From Pachyseris speciosa (lineage: Eukaryota; Cnidaria; Anthozoa; Scleractinia; Pachyseridae): a stretch of DNA of 64,000 bases. The notes beneath the pieces are model-generated. The model searched no databases. It was given only the letters and a program-made list of their open reading frames with translations, and was not told where the DNA came from. Position 1 is the stretch's first letter. Each line of letters begins with the position of its first letter. The stretch spans positions 152,001 to 216,000 of the forward strand of contig JAEMWC010000278.1 of NCBI GenBank assembly GCA_016490735.1, written 5' to 3'. Below are positions 1-11,043 of this stretch, piece by piece. Made by a program: the position numbers and the translations under genes.

Positions 1-228
1 TCTCGCCTTTTTTGCATATATTTTATCATTTTGCATTCCATTTTTTAGCCAGTGAACGTTTTTATTGTAATTTTGAAATTAACATAGTTAGTCTGTATCC
101 TCCACTTGCCACAAATGTATCAGGTTGATTAGGGTTTCAAAAATTCGGGTCTGTAACGTTTCGGTTTTGATGGTTTTGTATTCGCTTTTCGGTTTTTATC
201 CATTGTCATTTCGGTTTTTCGGTTTCGG

Positions 229-365
229 ATGCTTTTTCGAGCGGATTTTCGGTTTCTAGTAGACCCCAATGCCCCCCTCCTGAATTTTTCAGCCTGCTTC
301 TTCACGCAATTGCATAAATTTCGTTACAACTCCGAAGATCATTTCTTCATTTTAATAATAGACCA
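229..365 (+). repeat. Partial tRNA-SINE body (3' half)
   Basis: The stretch from about 270 to 345 matches, with substitutions, the non-tRNA body of the SINE at 61706-61812 (shared blocks: CCTGAATTTTTCAG, TTCTTCACGCAATT, GATCATTTCTTCATT). The tRNA head is missing here. It abuts a second SINE in the opposite orientation. This is a relic with no coding function; the small ORF across it is accidental. Confidence 0.55.
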
Positions 366-374
366 CTGGCACCG

Positions 375-640
375 GGAACTACGCCCCCCTACTCATTTTC
401 GAACAGTGTGAGGGTTCTTTAACGTCCCACAAGTTATTAAGAACATGTGTTGTCAGACGGGACCTACGGTTTATCGTCCTTATCGGAGATTAGAAAATAT
501 GACCGTTTGCAGATGTCATTACAGGGGCAGGACTTTCTCCTCAGTTATTTTAAGTCCCTCAGTGTTGGTCCGGCCGGGGTTTGAACCCACGACCTCCCGC
601 ACGGTAGACCGATGTAGCCCGCAGTTCATATTTTAGGCGG
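375..640 (-). repeat. tRNA-derived SINE, family 2, degraded copy
   Basis: On the minus strand the right end carries a degraded tRNA 3' half with a B-box-like GGTTCAAACCCC segment. The body to the left matches the copy at 52815-52985 over blocks such as GATGTCATTACA, CTCCTCA and AGTGTTGGTC. The A-box side is decayed near 610-640. It is a pol III-type retroposon and not a functional tRNA gene. Confidence 0.6.
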
Positions 641-2200
641 GCTACTTAACTGACACTGTAATTGCTCCGATGTGAATAGGTTCGTAACTTCTTCAATTTC
701 ATTTTCTTCTGGTTTATTTTTATTTTTTGGCTCTGTTGTCTGTTATTACAAGTAGGGCAAACTGCTTTTTTGGCATTTATTTTGATATAAAATTCATTAA
801 GTAACAGTAGAGACGAATGACTTTTACATCTGAGCCGCCCTCCGGGCTTTGCATCTGCCGACGATGACTACCACAAAGCGTTCCACAATAAGAGAAGTGA
901 ATGAGGATTCATCTGACGCCTTGCGGTCGGAAAGGCGTAACCAGGCGAAATGATAGTAAGGTTACAAAAGGACAAAGCATATAGCTCAGGCGTGACTAAA
1001 TGGCAGCTAGCCGATACATTATGCATCCCAAAATACCACCTTACCTAATAACATGCACTTGCAAATGGAAATGCAAACAGTTAAAATCAATTATTCTGTG
1101 ATAACAATATTAAGAAAGGGGTGCTAAGTGTATTCAATAAACATTTAAACTTATTCAGATTATCTAGTTCCTTGCAAATACTCAGAGACAGCCGGCTTTT
1201 TCCAACTATTAGAATATTAATAATATCTCATCATTTCTTGGAACAAGATAAAAAGGAACTTCATTTGTTCCTCGGCAAATGTTATGCTTGCCATAATTGG
1301 CGAGTACGGTAGGGCACACAGCCGCCAACAATACGCTTGTAACCTTCCATTTCGAGCACAGCGCTTATATAGGCGTGCAGCTCAACTATGCGCTTGATTC
1401 GGCTAGTCGTACAACGTGGAGAAAATAAGCCAACTATCCCTATCAACCTTCTTGTTATCAAACTAAATGACTGTGTCAATTTGATTCACTTATAAAACCA
1501 ATTTCAAACGCTCTGTTAAAAGGCCTGATTATCGGGAACTGGCGCTGCTGGAAGAAAACAGCCGGTGCCACATCGACGTAAGTACGAGGCGAATCGTGGT
1601 CTACAAATGAGCGGTACAAATATGGAATCCTGAACGTGGTTTAGAAACATAAATTATAAATTACTGTAAAAATTAGCAAAATGTGTCTACGTAGGCGTAA
1701 TTGATGCAGATTAGCAGGTCATTAACATCTTCCTCTCCAGTAAATTACCAAGCCGACCCTCATATTCAAAGGACTATCCCAAACAATGATTGAACGAAAC
1801 ACTTCATAAATGAAAAGAAAGACAAACCTGCGAACTGATCATGAGCGCAGTGAGCAATTACTCCTCCGCCAGCTAGGGATTTTCACTTATTGATTCGGAA
1901 TATTCAGTTTCCTCTAGTTTTCCTAATGCACGGTGTGGCGTTTCCAATTCAATTATGTACGGAACTTTCACTTTCGTGTCGAGGAGGACAATTACTCGGA
2001 TGTATTTATTTAAAGAGTATGCAAGAAATTTGCAGGTCATGATATAGTGCTCATTGTTCTGGAGAGCTTGTCCCGCAACGCCGTAGAACGGTAAAATTCA
2101 CGAGCCTATACGATACAAGTTGCTTGCCATAACATACTATGTATGTGAGAGACATTGGATGTTAGGCCTCAGGAAAGTTTCTGGTTGAAATCGGAATCTT
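641..2200. other. No gene recognised
   Basis: The longest open frames are about 65 codons and show no domain, no signal peptide and no convincing splice structure. I see no terminal repeats or tandem arrays here. It is treated as intergenic. Confidence 0.5.
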
Positions 2201-2357
2201 TTCAAAAGGAAAATTAACGATAAAAACGTTACATGACGTTTCGACAACCTCGAATGTAGATACATTAACCTAATTGACACTACATATATACAGAAATAGG
2301 TGTGTATGTGAATGATAAGAATGCGAATAATGAAATAACATCGCGAGAGTCCAGTGT

Positions 2358-3491
2358 TCACACAAAGAGTTTCGCGCGAATAGAGTCACTTTGGGTGTTT
2401 AGCTTCGGTCTTTTCTTCTTAATCAAGAGCATTTCAAAAATTAAACACTCTAGTTTGCTCCGGCATTTCTTAAGAATTTTAAAATTCTCACGCAGGTTCG
2501 ACGGCCTTAAATTATGTTCGTCCTCGAAGTGTTTCCCGATTACAGAATGTTTATGTTCCTCAACACGCTGATGGAGGTGGCGGCACGTGTAACCGATATA
2601 ATTTGTATCACACAAATCACATTTGAATTCGTAGACTACGCACTGCTGATTCACTAAGGGAGGCTTTAATTCCGTAACTCTTAGATCGTCAATGATCTTT
2701 CTACTGATAAAAATTGGTTGTAGATCATGGTTGATCTTTCTTCCGAGGTCACGAAGTCGACTGCGAACCACGTCGGCAGATTTTTTATCTTTGAAAGGGA
2801 TAGTGATCCGTAGAGAGCTGTCCGATGGCGTGTAACTCGGTTCTGGAGGGCGCTGAAAGCTGTTGATAGTTGCGTCGATAAGCTTCTCAGGATATTTCAA
2901 TTTCAAAAATATCCCTTTCAAGTTCTTACATTCTTGAGAAAAGAAATCTGGTGTTGATGACAAACGTTTTGCACGATCTAACATAGTTCTTAAAAGTGAT
3001 CGTTTATACCTGTTATCAACGTGACTTTGGTAGTGTAGAAGAAGCCCTTTGTTGGTCTGTTTCAAGGCGGTGGTCAGTCTTGATGATTTCGATGCCAATG
3101 AATGGCAAGCGATTGTTAATGGCTGCCTCCATTGTGAAATTGATGGAGGGATGGGCTTCATTGAGAGTCGTAAGTAAGGCAGTGGCGTGGGCTTGTTCAC
3201 GTACTAAGGCGAGCGTGTCATCTACGTACCTCTTATAGAAACTCGGAAGCTTGTTCTCGCGTGCGAGTTTTTCTTCAATGGAGCACATGAACGCGTTTGC
3301 CATGAGAGGACCCAATGGTGATCCCATTGCGACGCCGTCAATTTGTTCGTAAAGTTTCCCGTTGAACTGGAAGAGCTGGTCTTTTGTGGCGACACTCAGT
3401 AGCTCAATGAAGTCATCTCTGCTGATGTTAAGGCCATAGGTGTTGTTGAACCAGTTGTCGTTGAACGCCTTATCCGTCAAAATTCTGATGG
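2358..3491 (-). pseudogene. Penelope-like reverse transcriptase / GIY-YIG endonuclease, 5'-truncated and frameshifted
   Basis: Two overlapping minus-strand frames form one protein. The first (to about 3065) shows RT motifs: DGVAMGSPLGPLMANAF, then YKRYVDDTLAL with the catalytic Asp pair, then LPFIGIEI. The second frame continues with the conserved thumb segment (KGLLLHYQSHVDNRYKRS) and a C-terminal GIY-YIG nuclease: VVYEFKC, CDLC, NYIGYT, then HLHQRVEEH. This RT-plus-GIY-YIG order defines canonical Penelope-like elements. A frameshift near 3060-3100 separates the two parts. The first 11 residues of the upstream frame come from antisense of the inverted arm, so the true RT is truncated at its N-terminus. 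The element cannot move on its own as written. Confidence 0.85.
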
Positions 3492-3897
3492 ATGACTTCG
3501 TGACCTCGGAAGAAAGATCAACCATGATCTACAACCAATTTTTATCAGTAGAAAGATCATTGACGAGCTAAGAGTTACGGAATTAAAGCCTCCCTTAGTG
3601 AATCAGCAGTGCGTAGTCTACGAATTCAAATGTGATTTGTGTGATACAAATTATATCGGTTACACGTGTCGCCACCTCCATCAGCGTGTTGAGGAACATA
3701 AACATTCTGTAATCGGGAAACACTTCGAGGACGAACATAATTTAAGGCCGTCGAACCTGCGTGAGAATTTTAAAATTCTTAAGAAATGCCGGAGCAAACT
3801 AGAGTGTTTAATTTTTGAAATGCTCTTGATTAAGAAGAAAAGACCGAAGCTAAACACCCAAAGTGACTCTATTCGCGCGAAACTCTTTGTGTGAACA
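3492..3897 (+). pseudogene. Second, inverted copy of the GIY-YIG endonuclease end
   Basis: The frame ending at 3894-3897 repeats the last 98 residues of the minus-strand nuclease, beginning at NQQCVVYEFKC and ending IRAKLFV, with no visible amino-acid difference. It has no RT part of its own. It is the coding portion of the right inverted arm and not an independent gene. Confidence 0.85.
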
Positions 3898-4066
3898 CTG
3901 GACTCTCGCGATGTTATTTCATTATTCGCATTCTTATCATTCACATACACACCTATTTCTGTATATATGTAGTGTCAATTAGGTTAATGTATCCACATTC
4001 GACAATGATGACATGAGGTCGTCGAAACGTCATGTAACGTTTTTATCGTTAATTTTCCTTTTGAAA

Positions 4067-5345
4067 TGTTTTTCTAAATCGATCTTTATCAAACCGGAAT
4101 CTACCACTGAAATTCTACGCAAGGTGCAAGCTTGAGTATCACCGACCAGCACCAACTAGGCAGCACTGTTTGTACTTCTGACTAACTGCACCTCACCCCA
4201 CGATAACTATGCATGATAGTGATTAAAATATCATCTTTAGTATATCATATAGTGATCTGCAAAGCATTCTCTGAGGGGAATCTTAATTACTGTGGTTATA
4301 ACTGACTCTTGCGGTTTTGTTTCCTATTTCAAAAGTATACCCAATTAATAACATATGTTTCACTTTTTGATATATGAGTTAAATCGTTCTTTGTCATGTT
4401 GTATTCCAATAGTACCGAAATGTTTACTTCTAGGGTGTATCTTGTGTCGGTCTTAGGGCAAATACGTGAAGGCAACATTTCTTTAGTACAGCAATTCGTG
4501 ATGAAGATGATGATGATCACAGTAATAATAACAAGCTGAGGGTGCGGCCAGCGATATGTCTTGATGTGATTGAAGACGGGAAAGGACGAGATATTGGAGT
4601 TACGCAGTTTGTTTTTACCTCGCCTGCCAGGCAACAGAAAGGATTAAAAGCACCTGATCGCTAGCCTGTGCACAGACGCCCGTGAATGGGCGCAAACGCT
4701 TGTTCTTCCGACATTCTACGTGACGGCCACATAACCATAAGAAATATACATACTCTTCAACTATCAACGATACTCGGCGGATCACGCAGAAACACCTTGT
4801 TAAAGGCAAACAAACCGCAGCACAACAGCAAAACCAATTTTCACTATCATTTTTACTATCACGTTGTTGAAATCAATGATGAAACGAACTTTGTGTGAAA
4901 TTATCGATAGACGCCAGCCTGCACGCAGACTGTTATAAGTCAGCAAATTTATACATAACAACTAATCGTGAAATTTCTTTAGACCTGATCGAACCGCTTC
5001 GATTTGACTCAGTTAATCACGACGTATGCGATGTTCCCTTTCGTAAAGCTTAAATTAACATCAGATCAAACGGAACATTAGTTGACGGATAGTTATGGGA
5101 TCACAGGCAGAAACAACAGCTCTCTACCGACAATGGGATGTTTTCCCTGGCTACAAAAGAATGATTGGCTTGAACGAGGCTTGAAGTAGACTTCCCATCA
5201 GAAATACAATTCTCTTATCCAGAAGTCGTTTAGACTGATTACAGTAACACTATACTAATTCCCACCGGCCTCAAAGTACGCGTATGCGATCTGAACGGAT
5301 ATACTCGGCTGACTGAGTCAGCAAGTAAGACTGAGAAATAACATT
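4067..5345. other. No gene recognised
   Basis: Only short unrelated frames of up to about 100 codons are present, without domains. I find no terminal repeats or tandem arrays. Confidence 0.45.
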
Positions 5346-5489
5346 GAAACATGGAGATGCATTGCACCCAAGACTCCCGAACACTTAAGAATCTGCACTC
5401 TGTGTCAGTCCAGTGAATTCAAAATTGAAAATGAATGTCACGTCATTTTCTCTTGCTCATTTTGTAATACGTTTCGCTCCAAATTTTAT
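5346..5489 (+). pseudogene. LINE C-terminal zinc-knuckle fragment
   Basis: This frame reads a Cys/His knuckle: ICTLC, then about ten residues, then ENECHVIFSCSF, then FRSKFY. The same pattern ([19 protein letters not shown]) occurs at 60940-61233 on the minus strand. Such knuckles are common at the C-terminus of non-LTR retrotransposon ORF2 proteins. No RT or endonuclease lies upstream, so it is a relic. Confidence 0.5.
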
Positions 5490-5526
5490 GGTGAAGTCAT
5501 GTGATGTTTAATAAATGGGCAGGAGT

Positions 5527-5587
5527 GCTTTATCAAGTTTAAAACACGAGGCGCAGCCGAGTGTTTTGGGACTTGATAAAACACGAA
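5527..5587. repeat. Palindromic hairpin
   Basis: GTGCTTTATCAAGTTTAAAACAC is followed after a short spacer by the near reverse complement GTGTTTTGGGACTTGATAAAACAC, with CGAGG/GCGCAGCC in the loop. The arms are about 23 bp with a few mismatches. It may be a small dispersed palindromic repeat. Confidence 0.5.
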
Positions 5588-6070
5588 TTGCGAATTTATT
5601 GAACGGCTTAGAAAACTTTACTGTACGTAATTTACATCTATCCATTCCTGTACTAATATTTAGATTTTGCGTTCTTTTGGCCTAGAAAATCGGGTGTAAA
5701 ATTTAGCCGTATCTTTATCAGATATAAAGACACCCATTAAAACATATTTTTTGTTTCCTTCATAAATTATTAATGACTTTTTTAATGAAAAATATAATTC
5801 CTTTAAGGAATTCTTTTTTTTTTTTACGATATTGACCCCTTTATTTGTAGATCAGTTGCTGCCTTTGTTTATGACATCACAAACTATAGACACACAATGC
5901 TATTTCAGAATTAGACTGGCTTGCTCATTTGACGATTGACGATAAAAGTATTGCGTTTTTGACGGTTGACGGTTAACCCCATTGAGACCCTCTTTAAAGC
6001 CTTTTTTATTGTTAAATCTGACTAAACTAGTGAGCAGCACTCCGCGAACTGCAGTTGTAAATCCTGTTTA
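5588..6070. other. No gene recognised
   Basis: AT-rich sequence with homopolymer T near 5812-5824. I see no ORF of note and no terminal repeats. Confidence 0.4.
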
Positions 6071-6113
6071 TTCTCCGACGCGTTTCGTCTAACTATTGTA
6101 GACCTCCTCAGGG
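6071..6113 (-). ncRNA. Hammerhead-like ribozyme motif
   Basis: On the minus strand the motif reads CTGAGGA, one extra G, a 5-bp stem GTCTA/TAGAC around a 7-nt loop, then GAAAC and CGCGTCGG. A hammerhead core is CUGANGA, stem II, GAAA, stem III, UH. The order fits, but the extra base before stem II is atypical and I cannot show a proper stem I. Hammerheads of this sort accompany Penelope-like elements. A diverged partner lies in opposite orientation at 6934-6974. Confidence 0.4.
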
Positions 6114-6388
6114 AGTTTTACAAACTTACACTAAACGCCTTATTATATGGCAAAGTAGTGTGAGGTGAAAATCCGAGCGTTCTGGTTGGTTCTTTCTTGG
6201 TCGGGAATTTGCTATACGGACGGTCATAAGCTGTGTATTTTTTGTTTTCGAAAGCCGGCAAATTCTAAAGTTGCTACTAAAACTGCGAAAAGAAAACGTT
6301 TAATACTCTCATTCTTCGCTAAGACCGGAAACCATGACCTAAAAGAATTTTAGAAAATTCTATTATCCTGAAGATCTGGAAACTTCTG

Positions 6389-6505
6389 GGCCCAGTTGCT
6401 TTAACCATTGTTAGCGCTAACCATTGGTTAAGATGTATTTAAACCTATAGGTTGTCATGGTATTTAACCCTGGTTAGCGCTAACTAGGCTTCGAGCAACT
6501 GGGCT
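6389..6505. mobile_element. Short MITE, PIF/Harbinger-like
   Basis: The terminal inverted repeats are GGCCCAGTTGCT and AGCAACTGGGCT. The element is flanked on both sides by CTG (6386-6388 and 6506-6508), a 3-bp target duplication. TAGCGCTAAC blocks recur internally. The size is 117 bp with no coding capacity. TIR shape and the CWG duplication match the elements at 13749 and 34930. Confidence 0.65.
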
Positions 6506-6933
6506 CTGATGTAGAAACTGAAACAGGCATCAGCGAAAGCAAGGAGGCCATAAACGATTTTATAAACGAACAGCAAAGTGCAAACACAAATAAGAAGACA
6601 ACTACTGATATGAACACTCTCCTCCGCTACATGCAAGATAATGATATGAAAAATGAAAGAATGGAAAGCTTACCTGAGTCCGAGCAGCATGAAAAATGGA
6701 GTAGAGTACGAGTCAGCAACAATTTCCCGTTTTCAGCTCAGTAACGATAACCTTACAAGCGAACCGGGCGAGCTAAAACCGAATGACTGGGCCCCCAAAA
6801 GAATTTCACACCTTACGTAAATATTTCACAGCTTCGCCTTTACCCAGTTTCGTAAATCCGGTTGCACGTTTGTGGTCTGTGCTCCTCGAAATAGCCTCCA
6901 ATATGGCTTAAATAACGGTTTGGCGGAAAACTT

Positions 6934-6974
6934 CCTAAAGAAGTCTACGATAGCTAGACGAAACTCGTTGGAGA
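6934..6974 (+). ncRNA. Diverged hammerhead-like motif, partner of 6071-6113
   Basis: It reads CCTAAAGAA, then GTCTA, a 7-nt loop, TAGAC, then GAAAC and TCGTTGGAGAA. The stem II pairing and the GAAAC block are kept, but CTGANGA has become CTAAAGA, so cleavage is unlikely. Orientation is opposite to the left copy. It is probably a worn end of an old Penelope-type insertion. Confidence 0.35.
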
Positions 6975-7736
6975 ATTACCAAGTTTTACAACTACATACA
7001 TACAGCTCGCAGAGTGCTTAGAAAATCAACCAGAAGTTCTTTAGCTTACAGCAACACTACTTCCCAACGGCCTCAAAATACGCTTCTGCAAGATTTGAGA
7101 TATGCTAGATAGCAGGTAAGGAAAGAAATAATTTGGTTTGGTTGCCCCGCAGTTGGCTGCTATATGGGCACTGTTTTCGTGATCTTTGCCGAAAAATTGC
7201 CATTTCGGCGAGTGTCGTCATTTACGCTTATGTAGCTATTCAGCGGCTGGAAAATGCAATAAAAACGGATACGAAATGCCACAACTCGGCAACAGTATAA
7301 CTTTCGAATTATGTTGAGGACCCGGGTTGAAGATTCACTTATTTCGTAATACATTTTTAAGTCTTCTCGCCAATAAGCCTACTAGCAATGATTATGTATG
7401 GAGTTTTGTCTCAGAAACGCAATATTACGTAATCATGATGATAACAACTTCGGATGGGTTATTCTTCACTGTTAAATTCAACGTTTTTCAAATTTGTTTG
7501 TATCTGCAACTAAGCTTAAGCTTACGTTTGCCGGAGCACCAACAAACTCTCTGTTTTTGACTGAGTTGTGGATTCCAAAAAAGATGAAGTTATGACGGCG
7601 AAAAGTGTACACAAAATTTAAAAATAAAATAATTCTTGAAACGTAATTAAAATTGAACGTACCTTAGCTTGCGATTCCACATAATATGGCGACATATCTC
7701 AGAAATTACTCTCCTTACAAGAACGGAAAATAATTG
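6975..7736. other. No gene recognised
   Basis: Short ORFs only. A 77-codon frame at 7327-7560 has no domain and no splice support. Confidence 0.4.
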
Positions 7737-8875
7737 AACCGGAAAAAGGAACCGGGAATCTCTAAAATAGGAATATCTAAAACATGGACTCTCTAGAATG
7801 GGGAATCCCTAAAAGTGGAACTCTCTAAATCTCTTTCGACACAAAAGATCCGAATATTCTTTGAGTGCTGGTATTTAGTTATATTTCAGCTGTAATTCGC
7901 AATAGCCAGTGAACGACACCAACTTTGATTGACTTTGCTGTATGGATTACAACACAAATAGTACTTAATCTTACTTGTCAGGCTGTGGCACCACGGAATC
8001 TGTCTGCGTACCGTAGTTCATTTCACTTGAAAATCAGTTTAGAAAATACTTTCGATACGTACTTCACAGTTTAAGTTGACCCAAATTAGTCAAGTTCGCC
8101 TGTTCAGTCAGCCTTCTAACTTAACCAGACCACGAAAAAAAAAAAAGATCGAGGCTGACTAACAATTGAATTCAAAAGGGGCTTAAATCAATCAAGCGAT
8201 GCGCAAGCACACTTGACGTGATTCAAGATGGCGCTTAAATGGAAGACAAACGACGAAATCTCATCGCTTTGTTACACAGGTACGCAAGATAGGCTGCCTT
8301 ACTATAAAGACGAACGCAAAAAGGATTTCGCTGAAGAATATAATTTGTTAGCTACAGGAGCCCATACAGACTCTCAATTAGAGTTAGCTTAAGTGCATTT
8401 GTATCTTATGTAGTTTTGGTTTCCTCATAGTGTCTTGTCATAGCGCTGCTAGTTTCCAATGAATATTCTTATATTGTAGGCTTTTCAAACAGTACTCTAT
8501 CATTGTAAACACTTGATATTGAATTTTAGCCTTAAAATACGTAACTCAGTCCTCCGGCTGCACAAATGTTTTGAAATAAACTGTCTGTCCATCCATTCGA
8601 AGAATATTTCATGTTGAAAGTAGCTGAACAGAGTAGAGCAAGGTTCGTCATAAAATTACCTATTATAGACATTCCTCGTTTCAGAGATCCCCCATTTTAG
8701 AGATTCCTAGTTTTACAGATTTCCCGATTTTAGAGATTCCTTCATTTAGTTTTTCTCCGTATCATGGATGTTCTTGTTTTAGAGAATACCTATTTTAGAA
8801 ATCTATATTTCTTTTTTTAGAGATTCCCCTTCCCCGTTCCCCGTTCCCCATCCCCGTCCCCAGTCCCCCGTTCGC
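7737..8875. mobile_element. Foldback-type element with tandem-repeat arms
   Basis: The left arm (about 7737-7840) has several imperfect copies of GGAATCTCTAAAA-like units. The right arm (about 8662-8875) has the reverse complement, TTTTAGAGATTCC, in repeated units of about 22 bp. About 820 bp lie between the arms without a recognisable gene. Long inverted arms built from internal tandem repeats are typical of foldback elements. I could not define exact ends or a target duplication. Confidence 0.5.
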
Positions 8876-11000
8876 CATTCAACCGTTTAGGGATAGCTTT
8901 CTTAGAACAACTGCGATTTCCGGGAATTTCGTCTGGCACCTGTGGAGGGAGTAGAGGGTTAGGTGGGGGAAGGGCTTGAGGACTGCATATCGTGGGTCTT
9001 ATGGAAAGATTTGAACACAAAACTATGCCTATTTTACACTCGCACCAAACCGTTAGCTCGACCCATTGTGCTTAGACTTTTAAGACAAATTCTTGCAACG
9101 TTTAACGAAACTGAAAATATTTCGGGTTAAATCGATCTAATGTGGGCGGACAAAATAAAGCCATAGAGTACCCTTTCTTGGAACGTTCGATAATTTCCGA
9201 GAATTTAGCCCTGCGAGGGGGGGGGGGGGGGGTGAGTGGGGGGTACTCAATACTGTTAGTACTGCTTTAAGGCTTTAAGGGAAGATTTTAACAAAAAATG
9301 CGTCGAAATGCATCCTCGCTGCAAATGAAAGCAGAGTGAAATCTACAATTTTGGAAAATTTGATATTTGGTCAAATCCGAGTATTAAAAAGTGTAGCAAA
9401 AAACCTAGTTAGTACGTACTTCCTGTCTAATATCGTCACCGCTTTCATCAATACAGCAATTTATTGTAATTTATTTTAAACCTGTTTTGCGACTAAAATT
9501 TTAAGCTAGGAATTTGAACAGTTATTCTGTGCCTGCTTCAAAGAAATGTTCCTTTATTAAAAGGCCAAAAAACCTGTTCTTGAGAACTGAACCAGTAAAA
9601 GAAATGAATTTACAGAATCTACAAGTGAGTCCGTCTCAGACCAATGATAGCTTTCCAAGGCTAATAAATCCATCTCTTCAAAATTGACTTCCCCCTACCG
9701 GACAGTCATTTGCTCCGAGCATGCGCGTTATTGGAATTAACTATTGCCTAAGAGGTACGAACAGAGTCTGAGAGTCCTGGGCGCAAAGGACAAACAAGTT
9801 ATTAAAAAAAAACTAGGTTTTCTAACTCGGCCTCATTCGAGCGGAATTCCCCATTAAAGCCTTTTCTAGAGAGCCGTGTTATTTTGACCGCGTTCTTGAA
9901 ACAGCAAAACGTTGCCTTCCTTGAATAATACATTGTTTAATCCCACATTGCTTCAGTACTCTCAGCTGTACTTTGGAGTTGATAGTAATCGGCATTTATT
10001 GCGCTTATTTTCTATCTGGGATCTCGCAGCGATCCATTCAGCTAGTAAACAAGAAGCCGTTACTACTAAACAAAATGTTAGCGACAGGAAAGGTTAGTTC
10101 GAAGAATGATTTCATCGCTCAAATGGTATATATAAACCATCAATAATGAATTTCGTCCTAAACCTCGCCATTATTTCCCTCGTTGTCTACGCTAAGCAAT
10201 GCTTTAACAGAAGAGCAGTTCAAACAGAACCAACTTCCGGCTACAGGTCTGTCTTGGAGGCCAACATAGTATATATAGATCGAAACATCTTTCTTAGAAT
10301 TGGGCAAAATTACTCACTATATTCCAGTCTTTCCAAACAGCGGGTGGATGTATCGACATTGCGTCTGTTAAAATGAGTAACACTACTGAAAACGATGGGT
10401 GGCTTAAACATTTCTCACAATATATGTTGCATTTCTGTAATGACAATTCATCAAGCAGTAAAGTAAAGAATGCGAAGATCTTTCAAAAATAAGTGAGATT
10501 TTCGGCAAATTTTACTGGCTTGGAAGTCTCTTATTATGTTTAAAGATGCCGTCTTGAGGATTTCTTTTACTTGCAAATACTGAACAATATCTGACCAATA
10601 AAAAGGAAAATAATCGGAATTTCTTATATTCAGACTCAATATCTTGCCACTTGCAAGACCGCAAATCTACGTTTTACCATCCCTTCAATACACTTTCTCT
10701 TTATAATAAGATCATGAAAAGAAAAAACGAGAAGCGTCAATGAAAATGCATAGGATCAGTCGTATGCAATTATTGATTATGCAATTTTTCCCGACGAAAT
10801 TTCATTTCTACAATTTAGTTATTCCTTCCCGCCCCGCTCCTTCGTTGCAAAGGTCAATTGTCACTGAAAAAGGACAGAAACAGAACATTGTAATTACCAA
10901 CCTGAAATGACGATGACAAATGAAAAGCCGCCAAGTGATCATAATTAAACCTCGCCAAGTTAATAAAACCGCGCTATAATTAAGCGAACAAAAAAAAAAA
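8876..11000. other. No gene recognised; G-tract
   Basis: It contains a G-run at about 9219-9243. A 76-codon frame at 10146-10376 begins with a hydrophobic stretch and has a TATATAAA string about 20 bases ahead, but it is too close for a pol II start and has no known domain. I do not call a gene. Confidence 0.4.
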
Positions 11001-11043
11001 AGGGATTTTCCCCACCGGATGCCATCCGGTGGGGAAAATCCCT
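11001..11043. repeat. Perfect hairpin with kappaB-like arms
   Basis: Two perfect 20-bp arms flank a 3-nt loop (GCC, 11021-11023), so the whole is almost a perfect palindrome. Each arm contains GGGATTTTCC, which fits the NF-kappaB consensus GGGRNNYYCC. A-runs lie on both sides (10990-11001 and 11060-11074). It could be a small palindromic insertion, a binding site pair or an RNA hairpin; the sequence alone does not decide. Confidence 0.7.

Larger units (their letters stand above)
2201..4066 (-). mobile_element. Penelope-like retroelement with a large inverted duplication of its 3' end
   Basis: The element reads on the minus strand, with reverse transcriptase from about 3491 and a GIY-YIG endonuclease ending at 2358. 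Its 3' part is repeated in inverted orientation: bases 2201-2756 reappear as the reverse complement at 3492-4066, at very high identity. The right arm has about 20 extra bases near 3990-4020. The RT is cut off where the right arm begins (about 3492), so the upstream part of the protein is missing. Penelope-like elements are known for tandem and inverted partial copies produced on insertion; this looks like one such product. The arm similarity suggests a fairly recent event. Confidence 0.8.

Noticed and set aside
3681..3950. Minus-strand ORF identical to one at 2302-2571
   Set aside because: It is the antisense shadow of the duplicated GIY-YIG coding region.
10146..10376. Small secreted protein gene with TATA box
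   Set aside because: The frame of 76 codons starts with a hydrophobic stretch, but the TATA-like string is only about 20 bp before the ATG, no family is recognised, and AT-rich DNA gives such frames by chance.
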